Below are positions 25,011-37,209 of a stretch of DNA of 64,000 nt, in pieces. Position 1 is the stretch's first letter; every line of letters starts with the position of its first letter. This DNA comes from Macquaria australasica. Its lineage: Eukaryota; Chordata; Actinopteri; Centrarchiformes; Percichthyidae. A program made the translations under genes and the position numbers. The stretch lies in NCBI GenBank assembly GCA_005408345.1, contig SEMN01000459.1:358635-422634 (forward strand). The letters are read 5' to 3'. The notes beneath the pieces are model-generated. The model did no database searches and had not been told where the DNA came from. It was given only the letters and a program-made list of their open reading frames with translations.

Positions 25011-25514
25011 TGTTAACACTTTTGCTGCAGAAGAAAACAGGGTTTCGGCCATATGAGTCTGATCTGTATTCATGCTCAGGTAAGATGTGAATTCACATGT
25101 TTCATTAACATTTTGAATAGGAATACTTAAAACCTTAACATCCAGTGTTTCAGTTTGTCATCTTTTTCTTCTACACTGTGTGACAGTATCATACAGTACA
25201 TATTCTGCATCATATTCAAACCCAAGACCCAAGATGTTTCTTTTATGGTGTTGACATATTACATCAAATAGAAATATTCTCGATGTCGTGAGCATCATTT
25301 TATAGGGTTAAATGAATCCTAAAAGGGGGATTTTTATATTTCTGTTTGTCTGAATGTAGAAATCTTTCTAGATTCTTCAGCCATCATCATAGCCACACAT
25401 GTACAGAGAAACATGTACTCAAACCTACTAACCAGCAAAATGGACCATTTGTCATTGCCTTCCAAAATGACCTTTACAAATATTATTCACATGAGAGTTG
25501 TCTGATCTGCCACT

Positions 25515-25830
25515 TCTAACGCTAAGGTTTGTTTAAGTTTCAGCTAAAACTTGGTTATGGTTAGGAAAAGATTGTGGTCATGGTTAAAAGAAGACAGGAT
25601 GCAAATCGTGGTCTCTGCCATCAAAGTCAGACATTTTGTGTCACCCCTGACCTCCTCTCTATGAGGTTTTGCAGCGCTTGAACAACGTCTTGGTGCTTGG
25701 TGTTTTTTCTTCTGAGAGAGAGCAGTCATTATTTGCACCACCACACGAGGACACGTGTCAGGAAAAAAAGTTTTAAGCTTTTGAGCTAACAACCAATTCT
25801 GTTGTTTTCGGGAACAAAGATAAATATGGT
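25515..25830. repeat. Probable dispersed teleost repeat
   Basis: GGTTATGGTTAGGAAAAGAT and GTCATGGTTAAAAGAAG are familiar words of a dispersed fish repeat. Ends are unclear. Confidence 0.35.
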
Positions 25831-26194
25831 ATTCACTCAAAACACAAATTTTCTTACTCACAAACATATTGTACATGTATATTTACACACAGTCACCTAC
25901 ATGCACAAAACACACACACATAAACACTCTCCCTCTCTCTCTCTCTTATACACACACTTGTTTTCATTTATCTTGTAAATCCAGAGAAAACTAATTATAT
26001 GCTAAAAATATTACCAGTACATTGAAATGTTGTTTCAATGTTGTTGTTATTGTTGTTCGCCTGATGACGAAACTGGAAATCAGCATGAAGCTGAGGTTTA
26101 AATTAGGGTACTTTTACCGAAATAAATAATGTCTTACTTAAAACAGTGAGCTGCCGACTGTACAGACAACGTTCTTTATTAGTATTCGACTGCT

Positions 26195-26420
26195 CGAATG
26201 ATGTGATTTACATGGATGCAGCAGCCCCATACGCTCAGGCCTCTTGACGCTGTTTATCACAATGCGCTTAGATTCATTACAGGTGACAGTTTTAGAGCAC
26301 ATCACTGTATCCTCTGTGAGAAGAGAAAACATTGCCTCTTGTTTACTGACAAAGCCGTATCTCACAAACTACATTCATACATTTCATCACTTTTAAAATT
26401 CAAAATGATAGTACACTGTA
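26195..26420 (+). mobile_element. Fragment of non-LTR retrotransposon ORF2 C-terminus
   Basis: The frame reads PLDAVYHNALRFITGDSF and later HCLLFTDKAVSHKLHSYISS, matching the conserved region downstream of the reverse transcriptase in fish LINEs. Only this piece remains, with an internal deletion between CEKRK and HCLLF. Confidence 0.65.
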
Positions 26421-26424
26421 TTTA

Positions 26425-27330
26425 ATCAAAGGAGATGTTCAGCATGTGAACGCTGAAGTAGGACAGCCACCTTTTTTTGTGCGACTGGCTGTGTCTGAAA
26501 TTGGACACACTTGAATCAAGGAATGTACCTGTTTCTCATAATGTTATGCATGGTCACACACACTAGGTGGTCCACACACTGTAATGAATTACCATATAAT
26601 TTAACATAAAGCAAACACAACCTTTACAGTGTGCTCTGTGTACTATAAATAACTAGACCACATATTGGGCAGAGGTGTGTGTGTGTGTGTGCACAGACAC
26701 GTGTCGTACTGTACCTGCTTGTTTTGTTTCGCAAAAGCAAGAAAGATAACAAAAGAGTGAAACATTTCATTGCTACATGTGGTCAGTATATTATATAGTG
26801 TGTCCACGTACATGTTGGGATGGACACCATCCCCCATCTTGACCCTGAACAGCAAAGAGCAAGTATAGAAAGTTGATGGATGGATCTTTTACCTGTTTGG
26901 ATCTCTGCGCTGTGGACAGACTGTAAAACCGTAAGAAATGATAACTCTTGCACTGAGAGGCATAAAGAAAGATTTCTGGTTGCAATGAGCAGCTGGCTTT
27001 GCCCTTCAAGTGCCAGGAGGGGCTTTGTGGATGTACGATTTCCTTTTGCTTTAATATTTGAATGCTCACAAGATTTTTATTTATTACGCTTTGAATGTAG
27101 GAGGCCTTGGCTGTATTGAAAAGCTGAACCCCTTGTCTCATCTTCTTGAATTTCTCCTGCTTTAATCCTCTTCTTTCATTGTCCCTCTGCTGCCTCATCC
27201 TCTACCTCTCCACTTCTCCAGGATACGAAGAACGCTGAATTAAAGTGTTTTTTTACTCATTGAGACAGAACTAAGTACTTGGACAATGCGATGTGAGTGA
27301 TTAGGTGATTAGTGTCTGTGTGTATTGTGT
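26425..27330. other. Unannotated DNA
   Basis: A short (GT)n lies at 26,673-26,691. The rest shows no gene or named repeat. Confidence 0.5.
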
Positions 27331-27332
<2 letters not shown>

Positions 27333-27380
<48 letters not shown>

Positions 27381-27405
27381 TGTGTATGTGTGCGTGTGTA
27401 TTGTG
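27333..27405. repeat. (GT)n microsatellite
   Basis: About 21 GT units are followed by imperfect TGTGTATTG variants; a small (CA)n follows at 27,476-27,500. Confidence 0.95.
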
Positions 27406-27509
27406 TGTTCCATCAAACTGATTCAGGATGGCAGATAGCAGCTGGCAGGACTGACTGTGATGAACACTCATGAACACACACACACACACACGCACACACA
27501 TTAGGTCAG

Positions 27510-28525
27510 GTTGCAATGAACAAAACTGGGTTGCAGCAAGCAAATATCACTTAACAACACAGTTAGTACAGTACAAATCCATTTGGAGCTGATGTTATGG
27601 AGAAAATGCTGTAAATAACAGATGCTGTATAATCTAGTAGCTATCAGACTGTGTAAGAATTGTTCTTCAGCAGTGTCCATGATGAAACGCCATCTGTGAT
27701 ACACATGAAAAAGCAGAAATGATCTATTATGTTTAGTCATAGTACAAGTGTGTCCCATTACAGTGTGGCACAATGAGCACCGGGGGACACACATGTAAAA
27801 TCTCCTCCCTTCCTGCCTAGCAGAAAATGACCACAGATAGCAGACAGATATACAGAATGAAAATACATTTCAGATTAAACTTGGTATCAGTAGATCTATT
27901 GGGTCACTTCAAACAGGAGGCTGTGGCTTAAAGGCCCCATGACCCCTTAGGCCCCTGGGCCTGTGCTAAGTAGGCCCGTTTCGAAACCCATTCATGGAGA
28001 GACCACCTGTCCCCAATTTACTGTAGGTACCACATGACAGGAGTATTATCATATTATAATGGGACAAACGTTTTTATTTTTTGGTCCTTCACTTCTGAAC
28101 AAGATGGCACTAACATGGTCATTACGTCATATATACACTTTTCTTTTTTTCTTTTGTTTGTATGTAGATGGAAACTTTATTGGCTTAGAAAGGCTATGCT
28201 AGACAAACAAATGGAGATAAACTCATAAACACTGTCAAAAATCTTATTGTTGATCTATCATAATGATGGGAAACAATTTGATAAAATTCATAAATATTAC
28301 AGGCTTTTACACAGTTTGCACATGCTCATGACAGTTTGGTACCCTAAGTTATTTTGCATTGTGTTCCACCTCTAAAAGAAAACTCTATCAATACATTTTA
28401 AAGAGATAACAGATTGTTTTTGCATTTTAATATTTTTTACAAGTTATTAAGTTGCAATTGAACAGGATATTATTTAGTGTCTGAAAAACTGTTAATGACA
28501 TTTTTGATGACAAAGAAAGAGGTAG
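27510..28525. other. Unannotated DNA
   Basis: No gene was recognised. GGCCCCATGACCCCTTAGGC near 27,932 may belong to an old repeat. Confidence 0.45.
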
Positions 28526-28530
28526 AGAGG

Positions 28531-28541
28531 GTGTGTGTGGG

Positions 28542-28575
<34 letters not shown>
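28531..28575. repeat. (GT)n microsatellite
   Basis: GT repeat with GGTGTGTGCG interruptions at its start. Confidence 0.95.
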
Positions 28576-28751
28576 ACATGCAAGAGGTCGTGAGTCACAA
28601 CTGCAGTCAGTAAAAACAATAGTACTGATGATTAGTTTCATGCTTTAATTTGGTAAAATTGTTTCTGATTTGGTCACACTAAACACCCACACACAGATGC
28701 ACACACACATTTTGTTTTCCACAAGCACTGCTTACTAATCATGTATATGCA

Positions 28752-28752
28752 T

Positions 28753-28785
<33 letters not shown>

Positions 28786-28786
28786 C
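28752..28786. repeat. (CA)n(TA)n microsatellite
   Basis: CA run ending in ATATATA. Confidence 0.95.
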
Positions 28787-29049
28787 AGCAGGTTCAAGGT
28801 ACAGGAGACAAATCACATTTCCATGTTGCACTGGTTCTGCTTATGAATGACAGAACTTGCAGTCATTATTCTAATGACTGGAGCTGAGGTTAGAGACAGA
28901 AACAGAGGAGTGAAAATAGGCAGATCATGAGACAAGGTGTGAAGGAGGAACAGAAGAGGAAGTGTGCAGACACAGGCAGCCACAAAGTATCGCCATCTTT
29001 TGTGTGTCGATTTAACCTGTTAATGTCAATAATCTTAAAAGTACATATG

Positions 29050-29051
29050 TC

Positions 29052-29120
<69 letters not shown>

Positions 29121-29163
29121 GTGTGTGTGTGTGTGCGTGTGTGTGTGTGTGCGAGTGTGTGTG
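29050..29163. repeat. (GT)n(GC)n(GT)n compound microsatellite
   Basis: GT repeats carry an internal GCGCGCGC block and scattered CG steps over about 110 bases, another strong Z-DNA candidate. Confidence 0.95.
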
Positions 29164-29364
29164 AAGAGTACGTGTGTATTATCCTCTGTTGGTTAGCAAC
29201 CAGAGGGCTGGGGAGACACTGCAAGAGGCTGATGAAATTTGGTGATAGATACATTAGAATTACTGATATTATTTAAAATATGTCAGATTCAGTTACACTG
29301 ACAAAGTGAGCTAAATCAGTTTTTACTAAATTATTAAAAAATGTTTCCTATTAATAACATTTTT

Positions 29365-29580
29365 AAAGGGATAGTTCCACATTATGGAAAAACATGTATT
29401 CACTTCTTTGCAAGAGCTAGATGAGAAGGTCAATACCACTCTCATGACTGTCCATTAAATATGTAGCAACAGCCAGGAGACGGTTAGCTTAGCTTAGCAT
29501 CAAGACAGAAAGTCACTTAGCACACATAGCACATAACCCCCCATAACACCACAAATTGTTGTTTTTTTATTTTTTTATTT
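29365..29580 (+). repeat. Dispersed teleost repeat, copy 1
   Basis: GGTTAGCTTAGCTTAGCAT with GAGAAGGTCAATACCACTCTC upstream is a well-known teleost repeat pattern. A copy in the opposite orientation lies at 46,490-46,735. Confidence 0.7.
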
Positions 29581-30500
29581 TAGTAACTCTGTTTACTGAT
29601 CATCGCATTCAATCAAAATCAATTGTATATTCAGAAATACAATAAACTCTCAATATCCCTGGAACAGTTTGAAATCAGGCTGCATTTAGGGGGAAAAATG
29701 TTTCTTGCAATAAAAATTGGGGGCAAAATCAGTGTGTTTACTGTACCCTCCACATGTAACAGTCTTTCCTTTTCTGTGCATTCACAGATTCCACTCAGCA
29801 TGTGTTGGAACTGTCAGCTGCATAATGTTTGGAGAGCCACAGTTGGGTTTTATCTATTTTTAGGGTTTGGTTCTGTTATTCTTTGCTGTATTGTATTTCT
29901 GCTGCTGCAACAGCCAAACTAATATCCTCTAAGGTTACATTAAAGTTTCTCCTTATGCGTGGCAATTAAGCACACCGTTTGAAATGCATCTAATGCATCA
30001 TATGTATTATTTTTAACACTATTAAGATGATATACTGTATGTATGTGTTGGAGGGGAGGAGAGAGAGCAACAGAGGAATGGATGTAAGGATGACAGAATA
30101 GGTAAAATATGTTGCAATAAAACGAGGAGTGTTTCTTTTTTTTTCTAAGAATGACGTGGAGATGAACTGCTGGCACAGAGCCAGACAATCTCTGCCCGCT
30201 CTGTATCTCTATAGCTTTTCAGAGTGCTATAGTCAAGGTCAGAGAAAATGGGTGAACTCCCCCTTTAATACCAGGTACATTAGGGGGAATTAAAGCTAAT
30301 ACAAGGACGAGAACATCGGTTATCTCTCCTTTTCTCTCCGCTCCTCTTGTCCTCTTTCGTTTCCTCTATTCTCCTGTCGCTTCCTTATTACCCATGATTT
30401 TCTCTGGTCTTTGCCTCTCTAGTCTTCCACTTTAGTAGCCCCCCCATCTCTCTCTCTGTCACACACACACCTCGCTTTCTTTTGCAGGTCTATATGGATG
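29581..30500. other. Unannotated DNA
   Basis: No gene was recognised; it ends in T/C-rich sequence at 30,320-30,470. Confidence 0.5.
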
Positions 30501-30538
30501 ACGGATGCACAGTATGCTCTTCCCTCAGTGTGTGCATG

Positions 30539-30541
<3 letters not shown>

Positions 30542-30580
<39 letters not shown>
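30542..30580. repeat. (GT)n microsatellite
   Basis: About 19 pure GT units. Confidence 0.97.
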
Positions 30581-30583
<3 letters not shown>

Positions 30584-31006
30584 ATGCCAAGACAGTTAAC
30601 AGCAGCAGGCTAAGAATAGTTTCTACTTGTCTGCTCATCTCTCCATCTATCCCTCTTTCTCCACTCTGCTCTACAGCTCGATGTTCTCCCACAGATTTGT
30701 CGTCGACCAATTTTCACACCGAGCCCCCATGAGTTCATGAAGGAGCTTATTTCTGAGGAAGTCAAAGTTTTCCTTTGAAAAGCAACACACAGGCTGAACA
30801 GTACTATACGTAATGGCCTTCACACTATTCCATTCAGCTCTACACATGAACACGTATGCATTTATATGCATGTGAATTGGGTGTAAACTTGTGCTTTTGT
30901 GTGTATTGCCTTGGGCTATTTGTTAATTGAGCTGAAAAGCTGGGCCTCCTGTCACATACAGTATTACAGCAATACATACTCTCCTCTAATACATGCAGCT
31001 ACTCTG

Positions 31007-32140
<1,134 letters not shown>

Positions 32141-32144
32141 GAAG

Positions 32145-32470
32145 GGAAAGGATCAGTTCACCCAAATCACAAAAGACATATTTCCCACTTGCCCCTTAGT
32201 GACATCTAGCCATGCAAATAGTTTGGGTTTTATTCACTGAGGATGTGATATATCTGCTGTCACCACCCCAATACAACAGAGGTAAAGGGAATTTTGTTTT
32301 GTTTGCTCAAAATACTGAAAACTGACAAACTCAGCAACAGTGTGTCCAAAAACAATGTGCTGGATACTTTGGATAATCCAAATCCCTCACTGTCAACAGT
32401 TTTCAGCACGACTGTCTTATAGTGAAGAAGTAGTCCTTCTTAAAAGTGTTGACAGTGGTCAAGTCAAGAT
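32145..32470 (+). repeat. Diverged dispersed teleost repeat
   Basis: GGATCAGTTCACCCAAATCA and later GGATAATCCAAATCCCTCAC fit the start and middle of a dispersed teleost repeat, here strongly diverged. Confidence 0.5.
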
Positions 32471-32480
32471 TATTCATATA

Positions 32481-33298
32481 CAGGGTTCGTACAGCTTTCT
32501 AAGAGTAAAATTCAAGAGAAAAATTATCAACACACCTAAATTGTTACTACAAATGCCAGCAGATAACGCACAAATATGACGACGGGATTGTTTCATTTCA
32601 AATATTGAAAGATGTTTGGTTTACATGAGTGATTGTGTAGATGAAACACCAAATTATGTTGAAAATCTGTCATGGTTGAGGCTGCTCTCCTCTCCCTCCC
32701 TTGTGTTTCCCTGTTTTCCCTGCCCCTTGTGGTTCTGTCTGTCTCTTGGTGTTTGTGTGTGGGCATGTGTGTGTCCGTGGCTGGGCGTGGCGGTGGCTTC
32801 CCGCTTCTCACCTGAGCAGCTGTGACAGATCTACTAATCACCTCTCCAGCCTTCATATACCGGGTCCTGCTCTCCACTCGTCGCCAGATCGTTCCATCTA
32901 CCAGTGCAACTTTCTTGTGCCTGGTCTCCAGCCTTCTCGGCCAACCGCCTGCCTGCCCAGCCTGCTCGGCTTCCTGTCCACTGTTCAAGCCTGCTTCCTT
33001 GCCTGCCTGGACCTCCACGGTGTCTTGCCTCCACCCTGCCTGGGTTCTGGTTTAGACTCACCTCTCGTCCAGGATCACCCCTGATTTTCTCCCCTTCCCG
33101 GCTTCCCTTGCTGCAAATAAACGTGCTTGTGAACTGTTGCTGCCGAGTCTGTCGTTCTGCTTATTGGGGTCCTTCCTAGCCTCCATAACAAAATCAAGCA
33201 TTTTTCAAGGAGTAAATTCAAATTCAGGCATATTCCTTGAGAACATGACGGTTCAAATTAAGCATTTTCCAAACTTTCAAGACTTTGTGCAAACCCTG
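32481..33298. mobile_element. Small DNA transposon (hAT-like) split by a solo LTR
   Basis: Terminal inverted sequences CAGGGTTCGTACA (32,481) and the complement of CAGGGTTTGCACA (ending 33,298) bracket A/T-rich sequence with TTCAAG words at both ends, typical of short non-autonomous hAT-like elements of fish. Without the inserted LTR and its duplicated target the element would be about 290 bases. No clear 8-bp target duplication remains. Confidence 0.6.
32668..33190 (+). mobile_element. Solo LTR with 5-bp target duplication
   Basis: The 523-base element starts TGTCATGG and ends CCATAACA, imperfect inverted ends with the TG...CA rule of LTRs. It is flanked on both sides by AAATC (32,663-32,667 and 33,191-33,195), a perfect 5-bp target duplication as made by Gypsy-type and retroviral integrases. 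AATAAA at 33,116-33,121 is a fitting polyadenylation signal. No internal gag-pol sequence is present, so LTR-LTR recombination is the likely origin. The ORFs inside are not genes. Confidence 0.85.
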
Positions 33299-33309
33299 TA
33301 TATAACCCA

Positions 33310-34990
33310 AAAATGTGTCCCACAGGGCTTTACAATCTCTACAGCATACATCTCCATCTATCTATAGACTCGTAAGTCGGATAAGGAAATTAAGCGCTGG
33401 ACAACACACACTCACATATGAAAAAGAAATCAGAAATTTCTTTTGCATGGATGTGATTGTGATCATTTTTGCATTAGCATTGGATGGATTTTCTCGACAA
33501 ATGTGTCAAATGAAGCTTCATGAATTGAACTGATTGCTTCCTATTGCGAGATCAAAGCTAAAAGAAACACGACTGAAAGGCTACCGGCCCTTTGAGGATG
33601 TAATGCCCTTTCAAAAACATTTATTAGTGGGATATAAAGCAAATCTGAATTCTATGTAATTTTACTTGTCCGTTCTTATGCTCGCTATTCAGACTTTGTC
33701 ATATTTACCTTTTTGTAATGATGAGGTGGTTTATACTGTCAGTTTCTGGTATGATAAAGGTAACTTTGTAGTGCTAATGGGATAGGAAGCGATGTTACCT
33801 ATGATTGGAAATGTCCAGAAAGGCCCTGCAGATACTGTTAAAGTCCACTGAGGACATCTACCTTTCAATTAATGAGCTATTGCTTGGACTCTTTGAGCAG
33901 TACGCCGTTTAGCAAGCTAAAATATGCCTTGAGGTTTTACTCACATGTTAAGGAAATCACTGTCAGACCGAAGTATTAAAGTCTTCATTAAAATCTAATT
34001 AAATCAGCCCATGATCACTGTTTTCACCAGCAGCTTTGTAGATTTAGTTTGGTTACAAAATGAGTTATCTGACTTTTGAAAACACTGACACAAGATTGCT
34101 GGCTGGCACACGGGTGACTATAGACGTCACAAGTCACTTTCAGATCTCTTTGTAACAGCCCCTGCCAGTGGTACAAGGTCAGTGGCACTCAGGACCACGG
34201 TACAAATACAGTGCTGATTGGCCCCATGGTGGTGTGATAATCAGCCAAAATGTTTAAAAAGAGGCTTGAATTTCAGACACACTGATGAATGTGTGCATGT
34301 CCTGATGTGGAGCTGGCTGGTAATGGAGCATGGAGGAAATAATTAGCTTTCAGTGAGATTCTGACATGTGGAACAAACACCTTGACAATTGCATGGTGGT
34401 AGCAGAGGGATGCGCTATACTGAGAGGCATCTTCTTGTGATAGGATATGACAGGAATGAAGCAGACCTGTATTTAGAGTATTTTATTGCAGAAAGCTCTA
34501 CAAAGTTTTTATTAGTAACTCAATGATGTCAAGAATAAAAGAAAATAAAAGTTTTGATGGTCAAATATTTGTCAAGGTGTATGATTTAAGAAAGAAAAGT
34601 GTAATACTTCAGGTTTAGCATTTACAATCACTCCCTCATTGGTTTCATTTCAAAAGGGTTACAAAATTCAAATGAGGAGTATTTAAATGCAATCACAATC
34701 ATTTCAAATTCAAATGCAGCTCTACCCAGGCTTTTTAGAGCATCCTTTTGAATTTATAACTGGCATGCAGGGTTTGGTATGTTTTAATTGCACATTACAG
34801 AGCTAATAATAAAAAAAAAAAGCAGATACGACACCACTGATAAATGAGACATTTATGCACTAATTATTGGTAATATGAGTGCAGCAGGGATTTTTCTAGT
34901 ATAGACTGATCAAAGAGCTGGGACAATATAAGTCATGAATTTACACACACAATCACAGACACACATCAAATGAAACACACCTACACACCT
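33310..34990. other. Unannotated unique DNA
   Basis: No gene or named repeat was recognised. Complex, low-repeat sequence at about 33,760-34,420 could hold non-coding regulatory elements, but nothing here proves it. Confidence 0.4.
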
Positions 34991-34998
34991 ACTGTAAA

Positions 34999-35137
34999 TG
35001 CACACACACACACACACACACACACAGCAGTGTTCGCTGACACTGTCACAGCAGGACGCAGAATCGTGCAATTAATCACTTCTCATACACATGTGAACAC
35101 ACACACACGCACGTACACACGCACACACACACACACC
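34999..35137. repeat. Two (CA)n microsatellites
   Basis: Pure CA at 35,001-35,026 and interrupted CA at 35,096-35,136. Confidence 0.9.
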
Positions 35138-35779
35138 CCTCCCAATGAGCTGTGTGTATTTTAACAACTCGATTGTTACGCTTCCACACTTGCATATTCC
35201 TCTGAGACTCACAGAGATGGTTTCAGTCTCACACACACAGTTTCTGAGAAACATCCATTGTGGGTTGCAGAGTTTAAATAGAAAGCATGTTAAGCGCTCG
35301 GAGCGTTACACAATGCTTAGCGCATGGTTCTTGAACAACACGCCACAATCTGAATCCTTGGAGAGTTACAAAGCATGCACGTCTCCCTCCAGAACCCAAA
35401 CTGTGGCTCTGACTCCGGATTTAATTGAAGTATTTTTGCAAAGAAGAGTGACAGGTAAAAAAAACACATGAGGAAGAAGAGAGGAAAGGTAGTAAAGGTC
35501 ATCAGTCACATCTTTAAAGCATCATTGATGTTAATCCTCTTCCTTCCCTCCTCCACAGCGCATTCCTCCCATCTGGATTTCGGCCTCCAGTTTGAAGCAT
35601 CACCAGGAAGTTTCACAAAACAAAACTAGCCAGATAGCGGTGGGTGATATGACAATACATACCATGAGAAGATACAAATTTGTCATCCATTTTGCTATAC
35701 CGTTTATATCCATAATATAATCTCTAATAATATCTCTGGTTGTATTAGACCATTGCAGGTAATGCTGGCAATATTGGAC

Positions 35780-36235
35780 TTAAAGGATAGGTTCACATTT
35801 TTTGAAGTCTAACATTTTGTCCATATGTACATTGAAAGGGTTAATGGTCGCTGTAATTTTTCCTCCTGTCCATGCTGGCTGCAAATAAATCCCTTCTTAA
35901 AATAATTTCAATGTAAGTAATGGGGGGGACAGAGAGTCCAGAGTCCCCATTCTGTGTAAAAATGCATGAAGTTAATATGAGGCAAAACACATATTATGCA
36001 CTTCTACAGCTACGTATAATAGATTATGGGTAAAATATAAAAGTGCTGGCAGCTCTTTTACATACGTTTCAGCAATATTATCTGATACACAGTGGATGCA
36101 CACTATCAAGGGAAAACAATAACCGTGACAAATATTGAGATTAATAGATAAAAACAAGACTAATGGCCACTGAAAAAGTCCAGGTCCACACTTCACACTT
36201 TTGTTGTTTTGTTTTCCGTTTATTTCCACATTCAT
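35780..36235 (+). repeat. Dispersed teleost repeat
   Basis: TTAAAGGATAGGTTCACATT at its start, a central TTTCAATGTAAGTAATGGGG, and CTGTGTAAAAATGCATGAAG match a familiar teleost family. It ends near ACACTTTTGTTG with the copy largely intact. The small minus-strand ORF here is not a gene. Confidence 0.65.
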
Positions 36236-36779
36236 TTTTCAACAATAGCTCCCATGTGTATAACCCAGGGAACCAGCCAACTTACAGAGGAACATTGGTT
36301 AAATGAACAGAGTACATTTATTTAGAAAAGTGTAACGTTATGAATCATTTCTTATAAGTTTAATTTCGACATCACTCTGTTAGGGCACACATACTCTCTT
36401 CTTCCCCTCTCTCTTTCTCTGTATCAGACTCTGCACTGAGCTAGCACCCTCTCTCTCTGTCTCTTTCCTACACACAGAAATAAATACATAGTTTCACAGA
36501 ATAGTCTTTATATTTGAGCTGCAGCAGTCTGTCAAGTCACATAAAAGATTTTGCACAAACACACACGCTCACGATTTTCTGTCTGTGACATAATGGCAGA
36601 AAATCACCAACACTAGCAGAAAAATCTATCAAAAAAAAAAAAACTTTGCTTCACCCTCTTCTGCCTCTATAATCGTGTCTCTATTGTCTGTTCTTTGCTA
36701 CCTCCCTCTGCCTTGCTATCTGTCCTTCCCTTATTCCTTGTCATTCTCCTCATCCATCTGTCTCTGCCACCCTCTTCCT

Positions 36780-36970
36780 CCTCACCCTGTCCCAGAGTGT
36801 TGAGTCACTCCTTAGGGGCGAGGCAGTGAGTGCAGAACAATCCCTCTGTCTCTGGTCTATCAGACGTCCTTTGATAGAGCTGCGGTTATTGATTAAAATG
36901 TCGGAGAGCTCGGCCTTCTGGGGCCCGGAAGCTTTATTCGACCCTCTCCGTTTGCTCTTCACACTCACTC
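36780..36970. promoter_or_regulatory. Candidate conserved non-coding element
   Basis: A GC-moderate island of complex sequence lies between two T/C-rich stretches. It holds AACAATCCC (SOX-like), CCTTTGATAG (TCF/LEF-like) and TTATTGATTAAAATG (homeobox-like). A short open frame crosses it but lacks splice signals and family resemblance. Confidence 0.25.
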
Positions 36971-37161
36971 TTCCTTCTCCATCTCTCTCTCAGAGCCTTT
37001 CTCTTTGCCTAACCCTCCTCATTGCCTTTGACTTCCTCCACCCCCATTTTCTCTTTCTCTCTCTTTCTCATTTGCTTAAGGCAACACTGCAGCCAAACCG
37101 GACCACTGCCTGGCAAGTAATAAATGCTGCCATTCCCTCTCTCTGTCTGTCACTGATAGTA

Positions 37162-37163
<2 letters not shown>

Positions 37164-37206
<43 letters not shown>
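37164..37206. repeat. (GT)n microsatellite
   Basis: About 21 pure GT units. Confidence 0.97.
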
Positions 37207-37207
<1 letters not shown>

Positions 37208-37209
37208 AG

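Noticed and set aside
24461..25056. Overlapping Ser/Pro/Leu-rich frames of up to 140 codons
   Set aside because: Open in three phases because the polypyrimidine tract lacks stop codons; composition is pure simple sequence.
29012..29276. Frames encoding Cys-Val and Thr-His repeats
   Set aside because: Translations of the GT microsatellite; the same occurs at 30.5, 31.0, 59.1 and 59.5 kb.
32593..33179. Several overlapping frames of 70-141 codons
   Set aside because: They lie in the solo LTR, which explains the GC-rich open sequence.
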